A DNA stretch of 64,000 bases from positions 9,933,706-9,997,705 of the forward strand of contig NC_062992.1 of NCBI RefSeq assembly GCF_023078275.1, written 5' to 3'. Each line of letters begins with the position of its first letter. Position 1 is the stretch's first letter. Positions 55,057-64,000 of this stretch are shown here, piece after piece. The translations under genes and the position numbers were made by a program. This stretch comes from Leguminivora glycinivorella (Eukaryota > Arthropoda > Insecta > Lepidoptera > Tortricidae). Below the pieces are notes generated by a model, which ran no database searches, was not told the origin of the DNA, and was given only the letters and a program-made list of their open reading frames with translations.

Positions 55057-56037
55057 TGAATTCGGCCGGGTAACCTCCGTCGGGTAACCCACGTACTCGT
55101 GCGCCGCACTTATTTTAATTGTGAACGTCGGTAAAATGTCGTTAATAGCTTTGGAAAGTGTCATTCGTGAGCTACAAAGGACAGTGACCACACTCGTTAA
55201 AAAAGTGAGTACTCTACAAACTACAATAACTGAGCAAAGTCGATTATTGCAAGCGCAAGCGACAATGGCTAACCAGCCAAATATAGAAGACGCTGATAAA
55301 ACCCCGAAGACTACCCGCGAGATTTCGATTCCTGCCGCACCAGCCCCAAAAGCGCTGCAGCGCCCTGCGCGCCAAGCGCGTCTGAACGCTGTTGCCGCGC
55401 TAAATAATAAACGCAGCGCTGCAGGTAAGCGACAGCCGCAGGTGGACGGAGTGCAGCATCTGAGTGACGTAGCGCCACAGCCGGCGACACCCGATTCTTC
55501 ACGATCTCTGTCGAATACACCGTCAAGTGTTGGGGCCACTAAACCAGAGGTTAAAACTCCACTGACTAGCGCCGCGGCGGCGCACAATGACGAACTATGC
55601 TCCCAAGATGAAAATGACTGGCAAGTGGCGAGCGGAAGAAAAAACGCAGGCCGAAGCGCAAAATAATGGTTGGTGTCGGAAGCGAGGATGATGAGTTAAA
55701 GTCTGTCGAGCGAATTAAATACCTCCAGGCTTGGTCATTTCAACCTAATACTACAGAGAATAATGTCAAAAACTTTTTAAACAAAATTACAAACAGTCCA
55801 GACTTTTACGTCGAGAAACGCAATATAAAGTCGACGAGACACGCATCATTTATTATTGGTATACCCGAACACTTATTTGATCGCTTCAACTCGCCGACGG
55901 TATGGCCGCCGCGCGTCCGCATATCGCAGTGGTTTCTCGTGCGTCCCCGCAACGGGCGTAGTCGGGTAGCGATAACTTTTGAGGTTTCGATAATATTCAT
56001 GTTGCTTATTTTTTGCATATGGTTTTCAGACTATTGA
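55057..56037 (+). pseudogene. Non-LTR element 5' part: ORF1 with a frame break
   Basis: ATG at 55136 (MSLIALESVIRELQRTVTTL) opens a coiled-coil-like N-terminus and an Ala/Pro-rich linker, stopping at 55666. The continuation (VERIKYLQAWSFQPNTTENN ... HASFIIGIPEHLFDRFN, VWPPRVRISQWF) is in another frame from 55666. The shift lies in an A-run near 55638-55644. The overlap happens to read TAATG. The sequence diverges after about 55985, so the element is 3'-truncated. It resembles ORF1 proteins of lepidopteran LINEs; family not certain. Confidence 0.65.
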
Positions 56038-56039
56038 TC

Positions 56040-57486
56040 AAATATAAAAATAATATTTTGGGTCGTCCTAGGTACTTGCTTAGCTCGAAATTTAGGTATT
56101 TCTATTTTTAAGCAGTGTTCAGTCAAAAAAATATTCGAGAAGAAATTATTTGTATCTATGTAAAAACAACGTGGTTGCCGATGTACATATGCATTTTGGG
56201 TCATTTTCATAGATGGGTTTAATTATATTTTAAAAATGTCTAATATTGGCCCTTAAACACCTAATAAAATATTAGAGTTGGTAAGTGAAGTCTTATACTA
56301 TTCAGGACATTGTTATATATATATATTTTAAAAGTGTGTCACATTCATCCAATGCTTAGGTTAAAAAAATTTTTTTTAATAAAAACCCTGTCAAAGCCTC
56401 AAAAAATTTTCATGTTAAAAAGTTGACGTCTACATAATTATAATATGATATCAAGTCATCATTTTTAATTTGGGTCACTTTCATCCATGGGTTTTCAATA
56501 TTTGGCAGAATAAAACGCAACGCAATAGAGTAGTATTTTAAATTTTCGCGCTGTGTGGCGCGCAACCGATAGCCAATCAGGTTGGCGCATGCCGCTGGTG
56601 CGACGCCGCGCTGTGACACGAGGCGTAGGTACCTACTTCTCGTGCGCAGTCATACATAATTTAAGATTGCCAGAACTGCCAGAAGTTCGGGCTTTGGCGG
56701 GATTCTCCTGATTTTTTTGGCATGTCTTCCCAATTAAAACTTATACATTACTAACCTTAAGAACTGTATTACATTAGTAATGAAAACAGACCAATTATAA
56801 ATCTCGAAAACACGTAAAGGTATCTAAAATAAACGAATTAAACTAGCTAAACTATAGTTAAGTTTTATTGTGGTGCATTAGGGTAATACCGAATGACAAA
56901 AATGCTGTGGTAATTCCGAAAAGGGAATCTTGATATGATGGAAATAATGGTGATTTTTATGTGACTTTCGTAATTAGACGACTTTCGGAATTACCCTAAT
57001 GCACTATTATTTTATTTTACATTTCCCTCGAATTTCCGGAACCCTTTGTTCCGATATTGAAGTGCCTAATTCGATCCGGCACTCCTATTCATATACCGTG
57101 ATTAATATTATTGTAACTATTGATTTCAGTTTTTAGTTACACAATACAGGGTGTAATTTTTATGACGGTAAATATTTATGGATGCAAATAAATACAAAAC
57201 CCAAAAACAGTAAAATAAATTGTAACTTGAATATTATTTCCCATATTTTCCTTAATTTTCATTTATAATGGACACGAAGCGCACGGCGGTATAATATATC
57301 TCTACACCTTATAAAACAAAAGTCGCGTGTGTCTGTGTGCGCGCGCGTGTGTGCAAACACGGGTGGTGAGACTGCGGTAGCCATTATTGTTATTATTCTC
57401 ATTATATGGCATAAGAATCCTTTTCACAGACTTTCGACATTATCCCAATTGGTTAAGAATTTAACCCTACCTTAAAAAAAAAAATG
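56040..57486. other. AT-rich intron sequence with one MITE
   Basis: Contains a MITE at 56871-57007 (GTGCATTAGGGTAAT / ATTACCCTAATGCAC) and a GT-rich tract near 57325-57360. No HADHB exon is visible. Confidence 0.55.
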
Positions 57487-57491
57487 GTAAT

Positions 57492-57602
57492 TGTAGTGGG
57501 TATACTTATAAACATAATGTGGGTACTTGGGTAAATGCACGATAGTTAATAAACCAGTCATACGCCATCAGCTGTTTGATTTACATCTCGCTCCATACTA
57601 CA
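57492..57602 (+). repeat. Gypsy 5' LTR (111 bp)
   Basis: TG...CA, same as 62745-62855. Followed at once by the tRNA-Leu-type primer site. Confidence 0.95.
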
Positions 57603-57701
57603 TGGTGTCAGGTGTGGTTTTAAAGTGTGTTTTGGTGCATAAAAGTGATTATATTGTGTATTTATTGTTTGCGAGACTAACGTCGAGTAAAGTATATAAG
57701 A

Positions 57702-60700
57702 ATGGGTGACAAAAAGGTCGGCGTGTACGCGGCAATTCAGCAGCCAGCGCCGTTGCAACAGGAAGGCAATATGGCTACCAATTGGCGTGAATGGAAAATG
57801 TCGTTTGACTATTTCTTGATTGCCTCAGACAAGGCATCGGTTACCGACGCAGAGAAATGCGCATTATTTATGCATGTCATAGGAAAATATGGCCGGGAAA
57901 TCTATGAGGAGTTAGATGTTGCCGAATCGGAAAAATCTAGTTATGACGTTTTGTGCAAAAAATTTAGTGATTATTGTGATCCTCTAAAAAACGTCAATTA
58001 TGAAAGACATATGTTTTTTGAGACGTATCAAAATGACATGACTTTTGATAAGTTTTTAGGGGTGTTAAAAGTGAAAAGCAAAAATTGTAGTTTTGACAGT
58101 TTGAAAAATAGCCTAATATTAACGCAACTTATACGTGGTTTAAAAGACGTACAAATGAGGGAAAAGCTGCTGGCGAAAACGTCGTTAGGTTTAGAAGAGG
58201 CGGTGACTTGGTGTCGAGCGGCAGAACGAGCGGGTCAGCAAGCGGTAGGCTGCAGCGTGCAGCCCGCGACAAGCGGCGGTGGCGCGATTGAGCGCTTGTG
58301 GCGCGATGGCGCGCGAGCGGCGGGTGCGCCCGCGGCGCGGGGCCGGTGGCGCGGCGGCCGCGGCGCCCGTGGCGGACAGGGGCGCGGAGCGTCTCAACGT
58401 CAGGCGTCACGACAGTACTACTTCAATAATGTATGCAACAAATGTGATTTAAGGCATAGTGTTAGTGACCGGTGTCCGGCGTCGGGAATTTCGTGTTATC
58501 GGTGCGATAAGGTTGGACATTTCGCGAAGTGCTGTCGTGTGCGACCTGTGCAGCCGCAGGTCCGTGAGATGGTCAGCGGTGATGGCGGTGACGAGGACGG
58601 TGACGTAAGCGAGGACTTTGGTGAGCTTATTTTGTACAATATTGATATTGATGCGGCCGAGTGTACCGAGTCGTGGATCGAAATGATTAATGTAGACGGG
58701 GTGGATATCAATTTTAAATTGGACAGTGGCGCGGCCGTTACGGTAATGTCATTAAATGCATACATAAAGGCAGGTTTTAATACGCAAAATTTAAGGCAAT
58801 GTAACACTGTACTAAGACAAATCGACAAACAAATTTTACCGTTAGCAGGTTATTTTAATGCGTCCTTGGTATGTAATAACAGGAAAATAATACAAAAGGT
58901 TTATGTTTTGCGAGTAAATTGTAATAATTTGCTAGGGTTGAAGACATGTATTAATTTGAATCTTATAGCCCGAACTAGTGATTCGACTAAGAGTGATAGT
59001 AGTCTGAAAATTAGTGCAGTTAATATTGATGAGTCAGTTTTCGAAGGTATAGGTTGTTTGCCAACGGTGTGTAAAATAGAATTAGATAAGGCTGTAACGC
59101 CGGTGGTTGCATGTTCGCGGAAAATACCAATAAAGCTGCGTCCTCGTTTAAAGGAAGAACTCGATAATATGGTCAAGTTGGGTGTGATTGTAAGGGAGGA
59201 TGGGCCCACGGACTGGGTCTCAAACATAGTGGTAGTGGAAAAACCGGATAATAGACTCCGTATATGTTTGGATCCTAAACATTTAAACAAAGCAGTAAAA
59301 CGGAGTCATTTTTTGCTTCCCACTCTGGAAGAGATAACTAGTAATCTCGCGGGAGCCAAGTTTTTCTCAAAATGTGATGCAAAAAATGGCTTTTGGATGT
59401 TACGTTTGGATGATGAAAGCTCTAAGCTTTGTACGTTTTCAACTCCTGAGGGTAGATTTAGGTATATTAGGATGCCGTTCGGAATTAATTGCGCACCTGA
59501 GATTTTTCACAATGAGATGTCAAAAATATTTAAAATGGAAGGGGTAGAGGTCTATTGTGATGACCTTTTAATCTGGGGAAAAACTGAGCAGGAACACGAT
59601 TATCGATTACAAGAGGTTATGAGACGGGCTTCGCTAAATGGGGTGAAATTTAATAAAAATAAATGTGTATTTAAAGTGGCCGAAATTGTTTTCCTAGGCC
59701 ACAGTTTCAATACTGAGGGTATGAAACCAGACAATAGTCGGGTGAAAGCAATAATTAACTTGCCGAAACCAACTGATAAAAAAGACCTGGAGCGGTTCCT
59801 AGGAGTTACTAATTATTTGTCGAGATTTATTCCACACTACTCAGACATATCGGCTCCGTTGCGCAGTCTATTAGCAAAAAATGTTCAATTTGAGTGGCTC
59901 CATATTCATGACAAAACGTTCGAAGAATTAAAGTCAAAAATTAGTAATAGTCCAGTATTAGCATACTATACACCACATAAACCGGTGTGTGTATCGGTAG
60001 ACGCAAGTTCACGTGGCCTTGGCGCGTGTCTGATGCAGGGCGGGCGGCCCGTTGCGTATGCGGCGCGCACGCTCACGCCTGCGGAGACGCGCTGGGCACA
60101 GATAGAAAAGGAGTTACTTGCGGTGGTTTTTGGGTGCACTCGATTTCACCAATACATTTATGGGCATGGTGTTATTATTGTTGAAAGTGACCACAAGCCG
60201 CTGGAAGCTATCATGAAAAAACCACTCAATGAAACACCGGCGCGCCTGCAGCGTATGCTTTTAAAATTGCAGCATTATAATATTGATCTCCGCTACAAGC
60301 CCGGAAAGGAGATGTTTATTGCGGACACTTTGTCGAGAGCGCCTAGCGAGGCAGGCGTCGATAGTGACGTGTGCAAAGATGTGGTTGTACACGTCAACAT
60401 GTTATATAATAATGTGGAGGCGACACCCGAAATGCTTGGTAAAATAAAGGATGAGACTATGAGAGACCCCGTATTGATGGCGATTTGCGAATACTATCAT
60501 AATGGGTGGCCCGATAACAAAAGAGAGGTCAAGGACATCGTGAAGCCTTACTGGGAAGTGCATGGTGAGCTTCACGATGTAAATGGTATTTTATTTAGAA
60601 ATGATAGAATTGTGATACCAGCATCGTTGCGCAAAGAGATGGTGCGTCGAGTTCATGAGGGACACCTGGGCGTAGACAAGTGTCAGCGGCGCGCGCGCGG

Positions 60701-61535
60701 CGTGATGTGGTGGCCGGGCATGGCGCGGGACGTGCAGCGCGCCGTGCTGGCGTGCGAGACGTGTCAGCGGCACCGCGCGGCGCCCGCGCGCGAGCCCCTG
60801 CAGCCGCACGAGGTGCCCGAGCGCCCGTGGCAGGTGCTTGCGGGTGACATTTTTGAGTTTAGAGGCAAACAGTTTTTACTGGTGGTAGATTATTTCTCTA
60901 AATTTGTTGAAATCAGCTATTTAAGTAACTTACAAAGTGGTAGTGTAATTACATCACTTAAACAAATATTTAGTCGTCATGGGATACCAGAAAAATTTGT
61001 CACCGACAATGGGACACAATTTACGTCTATGGAATTTAAAGAGTTTAGTAAACAATGGGAATTTGCTCACGTCACCAGTTCACCATTGTACGCGAGATCT
61101 AACGGTCTCGCAGAGCGAAATGTGCGCACGATAAAGGGATTAATGATAAAAGCATATGAGACTGGGGGTGATTGGTACCTAAGTCTTCTGAATTTCAGAA
61201 ATTCTCCTGTGACAGGAGAAACTTACTCTCCAGCTCAATTATTAATGAGTAGAAGTTTAAAAACACGATTACCTGTAACAGATGCGTTATTGACACCCCG
61301 CGCAATTGATCGTAGTTTATTTAAAGACGAACGATCAGCCAGAATAAATAAATATAAATCTGATTATGATCGCGGGACAAGGGCCCTGCCAAAATTAAAT
61401 CCTAATGATACAGTACGCGTGAAACAAAATAAGGAGTGGGTAAAGTCCCAAATAATTGACCAAGCTCAAGACGGTCGTTCATACTGGCTACGGACTAACG
61501 ACGGGGAGTTTATAGAAGGAACCGTCAGCACATAA
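57702..61535 (+). CDS. Gypsy gag-pol polyprotein (1277 aa)
   Basis: One open frame from ATG at 57702. Gag-like N-terminus about 1-200 (WREWKMSFDYFLIASDKASV); Gly/Arg-rich segment; CCHC knuckle C265-C268-H273-C278; protease FKLDSGAAVTVMS with D341; RT with CDAKNGFWMLRLD, RYIRMPFGINCAPEIF and YCDD at 618-621; RNase H with VSVDASSRGLGACLM and ESDHKPLEAI; integrase zinc region HEGHLGVDKC...CETCQRH; catalytic D1049, D1102 (TDNGTQF) and E1138 (SNGLAERNVR). No internal stops, so probably functional. A conserved-looking C-terminal tail (61536-61756) is out of frame. Confidence 0.94.
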   Translation: MGDKKVGVYAAIQQPAPLQQEGNMATNWREWKMSFDYFLIASDKASVTDAEKCALFMHVIGKYGREIYEELDVAESEKSSYDVLCKKFSDYCDPLKNVNYERHMFFETYQNDMTFDKFLGVLKVKSKNCSFDSLKNSLILTQLIRGLKDVQMREKLLAKTSLGLEEAVTWCRAAERAGQQAVGCSVQPATSGGGAIERLWRDGARAAGAPAARGRWRGGRGARGGQGRGASQRQASRQYYFNNVCNKCDLRHSVSDRCPASGISCYRCDKVGHFAKCCRVRPVQPQVREMVSGDGGDEDGDVSEDFGELILYNIDIDAAECTESWIEMINVDGVDINFKLDSGAAVTVMSLNAYIKAGFNTQNLRQCNTVLRQIDKQILPLAGYFNASLVCNNRKIIQKVYVLRVNCNNLLGLKTCINLNLIARTSDSTKSDSSLKISAVNIDESVFEGIGCLPTVCKIELDKAVTPVVACSRKIPIKLRPRLKEELDNMVKLGVIVREDGPTDWVSNIVVVEKPDNRLRICLDPKHLNKAVKRSHFLLPTLEEITSNLAGAKFFSKCDAKNGFWMLRLDDESSKLCTFSTPEGRFRYIRMPFGINCAPEIFHNEMSKIFKMEGVEVYCDDLLIWGKTEQEHDYRLQEVMRRASLNGVKFNKNKCVFKVAEIVFLGHSFNTEGMKPDNSRVKAIINLPKPTDKKDLERFLGVTNYLSRFIPHYSDISAPLRSLLAKNVQFEWLHIHDKTFEELKSKISNSPVLAYYTPHKPVCVSVDASSRGLGACLMQGGRPVAYAARTLTPAETRWAQIEKELLAVVFGCTRFHQYIYGHGVIIVESDHKPLEAIMKKPLNETPARLQRMLLKLQHYNIDLRYKPGKEMFIADTLSRAPSEAGVDSDVCKDVVVHVNMLYNNVEATPEMLGKIKDETMRDPVLMAICEYYHNGWPDNKREVKDIVKPYWEVHGELHDVNGILFRNDRIVIPASLRKEMVRRVHEGHLGVDKCQRRARGVMWWPGMARDVQRAVLACETCQRHRAAPAREPLQPHEVPERPWQVLAGDIFEFRGKQFLLVVDYFSKFVEISYLSNLQSGSVITSLKQIFSRHGIPEKFVTDNGTQFTSMEFKEFSKQWEFAHVTSSPLYARSNGLAERNVRTIKGLMIKAYETGGDWYLSLLNFRNSPVTGETYSPAQLLMSRSLKTRLPVTDALLTPRAIDRSLFKDERSARINKYKSDYDRGTRALPKLNPNDTVRVKQNKEWVKSQIIDQAQDGRSYWLRTNDGEFIEGTVST

Positions 61536-61756
61536 TTAAGGTTCCAATTCCAAATACGACCAGCGAATCAGTGACTCGTAGTCCACCTAACACTGGCCGT
61601 ACACGAGGTTATTTAGACTGGGACCAGTTTCAGGGCGCTGGGGGACCGACAGCCGGCGTCGCGAGCGCCAGGCCCCACCTGCAACCATCGACTTCAGCTG
61701 ATAGGTATTATGTAACTCGAAGTGGCAGAGTGGTACAACCGCCTCAGCGATATTAA
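61536..61756 (+). pseudogene. Detached C-terminal tail of Gypsy pol
   Basis: In the -1 frame relative to pol, just after its stop: VTRSPPNTGRTRGYLDWDQF to RYYVTRSGRVVQPPQRY and a stop. TRSGRVVxPPxR is the usual end of Gypsy-type pol in this group, so one indel near 61530 has probably cut off about 70 residues. It is too short and has no signal or membrane segment for env. Confidence 0.65.
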
Positions 61757-62147
61757 TTCATTAATTTTTTACATTGTAGGTACCTAATGTTTATAAATGT
61801 GAGGTACCTATGTATGTCAAAGATTTTTTTTTACATTATGTCTCATAGTCTAATTTATGTGTATATTTAATTTCAATCAATATATGCTCATTATATCTGG
61901 TATATAATTTGGTATACTATAGATAAAAATACTGTTTAATACTAATCACTTTTTATTAAAATAATTTATGAACATTATTCTGTAAGAATAAGCACAGTCA
62001 AACACCTATAAAATCCAATAATTTGTTTAATGGTTTAGTACTATAACTATTGTATTAATTTCATTGTGTCCCTAACATTGCTTTTACACTTTATTGAGTA
62101 TTTTTTTCATAAAAAATTGATTTTATTTGTAACATTTCTGAACACTA
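61757..62147. other. Gypsy 3' non-coding region
   Basis: AT-rich sequence between pol and the inserted MITE; no ORF. Confidence 0.6.
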
Positions 62148-62472
62148 GGGCCATTTTTTTCAAAGTTGTCCACCCCACTTTTTTTTTGGATTTGGATTTT
62201 TTTTATGTGGTTTCCACTCAGATTCGCGAGCTCTTTCAAGTCTAATAGGAGAAAAAAAGTGTCCCAAGGTTTTTTTCCCATTCCGTTACCATTTTTTCAT
62301 ACATTTTGTATGGCGGTAACGGAATGGAAGGTTCGAAAAAATGTATGGAAATCTTGGGACATTTTTTTTCTCCTATCAGGATCGAAAGAGCTCGCGATTC
62401 TGAGTATTAATCGCGTAAAAAATACCCATGTTACAAAAAAAGTGGGGTGGACAACTTTGAAAAAAATGGCCC
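62148..62472. mobile_element. Hairpin MITE inside the Gypsy 3' region (325 bp)
   Basis: Ends GGGCCATTTTTTTCAAAGTT / AACTTTGAAAAAAATGGCCC, with arms continuing through GTCCACCCCACTTTTTTT, GCGAGCTCTTTC / GAAAGAGCTCGC and TTCCGTTACC / GGTAACGGAA. ACTA flanks both ends (62144-62147 and 62473-62476). Confidence 0.85.
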
Positions 62473-62744
62473 ACTAATGGAAGTAAGTACTAGAAGTACT
62501 ACATGTGTATAAATAATACCACCTAATTAGAAATAAATATGTACCATTGATAATGCACTTAGGTATACGAATTTTAAAGAAGGGAGAAGATAATAGATAA
62601 TGAAAGATGTTCTATCATATTCTTTAGTGTCATTATCAAACTATATTGTAATGTTAATTTTAATACACGATAGTTTGTACATTGCATGAGAGTTTAACAG
62701 TAAAGGTCAAAGACCTGTATTTATTCATTGTATAAGAAGGAAGA

Positions 62745-62855
62745 TGTAGTGGGTATACTTATAAACATAATGTGGGTACTTGGGTAAATGCACGATAGTT
62801 AATAAACCAGTCATACGCCATCAGCTGTTTGATTTACATCTCGCTCCATACTACA
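62745..62855 (+). repeat. Gypsy 3' LTR (111 bp)
   Basis: Same sequence as 57492-57602, preceded by the purine tract and followed by the target duplication GTAAT. Confidence 0.95.
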
Positions 62856-63032
62856 GTAATCAAAATAGGCACAGTATAAAGCAGTAATAACTCTTCTAAC
62901 AAACTTCACTCCGAGTGGTGTGTCGAAAACTACTCTCCATATGCACCGAATACATGCGAAACTGGTAAGTATTGGGCTGGACAGTCGGGGCCGCGTTCGC
63001 GCGCTGTGTTGACGTGTTGAGTTCGGGAGAAA

Positions 63033-63150
63033 ATGACGTCAGCACCGAAGACATATTTTCGTTACTGTAGTGTTTATGGGTGTATGGAGAACAGTTCTCA
63101 AAATGCGGAAATGTCAGAATGTTCTTTAGAATTCCTAGACACCCAGAAAA
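63033..63150 (+). pseudogene. THAP-domain start exon with a frame break
   Basis: ATG at 63033 gives TYFRYCSVYGCMENSSQ, the CxxxxC start of a THAP zinc finger. The expected continuation MFFRIPRHPEK lies in the -1 frame and ends at a good donor (GTAAGT at 63151). The shift falls near AAAATGCGG. It is probably the relic of a THAP-type transposase (P or related), or a host THAP gene with a base error. Confidence 0.6.
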
Positions 63151-63361
63151 GTAAGTGGTTGTTATATTTTTTGCAGTGTTAGGTACATTATTGCTTACGT
63201 AAATGGCGTAAAAGTGAGATTTAAAGCTAGAATGACACATTAAAATCAATAAGGATTTATCTGTAACGACATTTAGGTAGATGCTGCGATCTATCTAGCT
63301 CGAAAGTTTGGTACCTACTTTTTATATATTTTTTTTTATACAACGTCGGTGGCAAACAAGT

Positions 63362-63475
63362 ATACGGTCCGCCTGATGTAAAGCGGTCACCGTAACCTAT
63401 GGACGCCTGCAACTCAAACAGTGTCACATGCGCGTTGCCACCCCATTAGAAACTTGTACACTCCCTTTTGCTGTG
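63362..63475. repeat. Dispersed repeat (shared with 4840-4968)
   Basis: ACGGTCCGCCTGATGTAAAG ... CATTAGAAACTTGTACACTC, about 90 percent like the copy near 4855 by eye. Confidence 0.6.
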
Positions 63476-63767
63476 TGCCTACTTAAATATTGTGCAAACA
63501 TCTATTCAAACATTTTATGTAAATACGATTTCGTCAGTATTTAAGAAACAAACACGTACTTGAATCTTTATTAGATAAAAAGGTAGAAAGAGCGTTGGTA
63601 CTAGCATAGCGCCATACACAGTTACTACGAGTAGGTCAGTAGCACAGGTACAACCCTGCGTGACCTTGCGCAGTAGTAACGACCGCGTCGCCGCTGCCGG
63701 AGATTAACTACTGATTTATCCTTATACTGTGAAATAGGTATGTAATTTTTTTACTCACATTTATCTA

Positions 63768-63942
63768 TCCATACTAATATTATAAATGTGAAAGTATTTC
63801 TGTTTGTTTGTCCGTCTTTCACGGCAAAACGGAGCGACGAATTGACGTGATTTTTTAAAGTGGAGATAGTTGAAGGAATGGAGAGTGACATAGGCTACTT
63901 TTTGTCTCTTTTTAACGCGAGCGAAGCCGCGTGCAAAAGCTA
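63768..63942 (+). repeat. Helitron-like repeat (plus)
   Basis: Starts TCCATACTAATATTATAAAT and ends GCGAGCGAAGCCGCGTGCAA then AAGCTA; same family as 27372-27551, nearly full length. Confidence 0.6.
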
Positions 63943-64000
63943 TTATAATATAAAGCTGCAACACGACTGACATTTTTCCAAAAATAGCCAGAAGGAGGTT

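Larger units (their letters stand above)
57492..62855 (+). mobile_element. Complete Gypsy (mag-like) LTR retrotransposon (5364 bp)
   Basis: Identical 111-bp LTRs (57492-57602 and 62745-62855; TGTAGTGGG ... CATACTACA) and an exact 5-bp duplication GTAAT (57487-57491 and 62856-62860). The primer site TGGTGTCAGGTGTGG (57603) fits the 3' end of tRNA-Leu (CTGACACCA). The purine tract AGAAGGAAGA precedes the 3' LTR. Very short LTRs and a single gag-pol ORF resemble the mag lineage known from silkworm. No env. Likely a very recent insertion in HADHB intron 9. Confidence 0.95.

Noticed and set aside
54940..55587. 215-codon minus-strand ORF
   Set aside because: Antisense of the LINE ORF1 starting at 55136, which has the coherent coiled-coil and SVERIKYLQAWSF-type sequence.
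61571..61756. env gene of the Gypsy element
   Set aside because: 61 codons, no signal peptide or membrane segment; matches the end of pol in another frame.
62896..63249. 117-codon minus-strand ORF
   Set aside because: Antisense to the THAP exon at 63033-63150; no recognisable motif.

Overview
The window is eukaryotic, AT-rich and intron-dense, and it looks lepidopteran (moth or butterfly). The evidence is two R4/Dong-type LINE copies sitting in TAA microsatellites, BEL/Pao and short-LTR Gypsy retroelements, a tRNA-headed SINE family, mariner, Helitron-like repeats ending in CTAGT, and many hairpin MITEs. No species can be named from the sequence alone. No rRNA, true tRNA gene, CRISPR array or bacterial-style operon was seen.

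Two host genes lie head to head. On the minus strand, from 29958 leftward and running off the left edge, is a chromatin-type gene. I could link twelve coding exons with consistent splice phases (608 residues in the window): an acidic N-terminus, an MBD (methyl-CpG-binding-like) domain, Pro/Lys-rich and Pro-Val-rich linkers, a C4HC3 PHD finger split over two exons, and an AT-hook. On the plus strand, from 36925 rightward, is the mitochondrial trifunctional protein beta subunit (3-ketoacyl-CoA thiolase, HADHB). Nine phase-consistent exons give 403 residues; the C-terminal exon or exons are not in the window. Without the transposon between them, the two start codons are about 1.1 kb apart, so they probably share a divergent promoter region.

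Most of the remainder is transposable elements, several of them nested. (1) 16116-23856: a small P-like element (8-bp target duplication, THAP start exon) was split by a complete BEL/Pao element with identical 495-bp LTRs; both lie in a tandem array of partial MBD exons. (2) 30624-36510: a 5.9-kb hAT-type element with an 8-bp duplication and CAGGGACCGG ends carries two inverted arrays of a 120-bp satellite, in a foldback layout, in the divergent promoter interval. (3) 37869-40850: an RTE-type LINE fragment split by a SINE, itself split by an R4/Dong LINE. (4) 44385-47428: a LINE ORF1 relic next to a frameshifted mariner. (5) 57492-62855: a Gypsy element with identical 111-bp LTRs, a GTAAT duplication and a 1277-residue gag-pol ORF, with a MITE in its 3' region.

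The oddest pattern in the genes is repeated three times. The AT-hook exon, the MBD exon and HADHB exon 4 are each followed, in the downstream intron, by tandem copies of the exon's 3' part plus its splice donor and the first bases of the intron. Acceptors were not copied, so each original exon is followed by a series of spare 5' splice sites.
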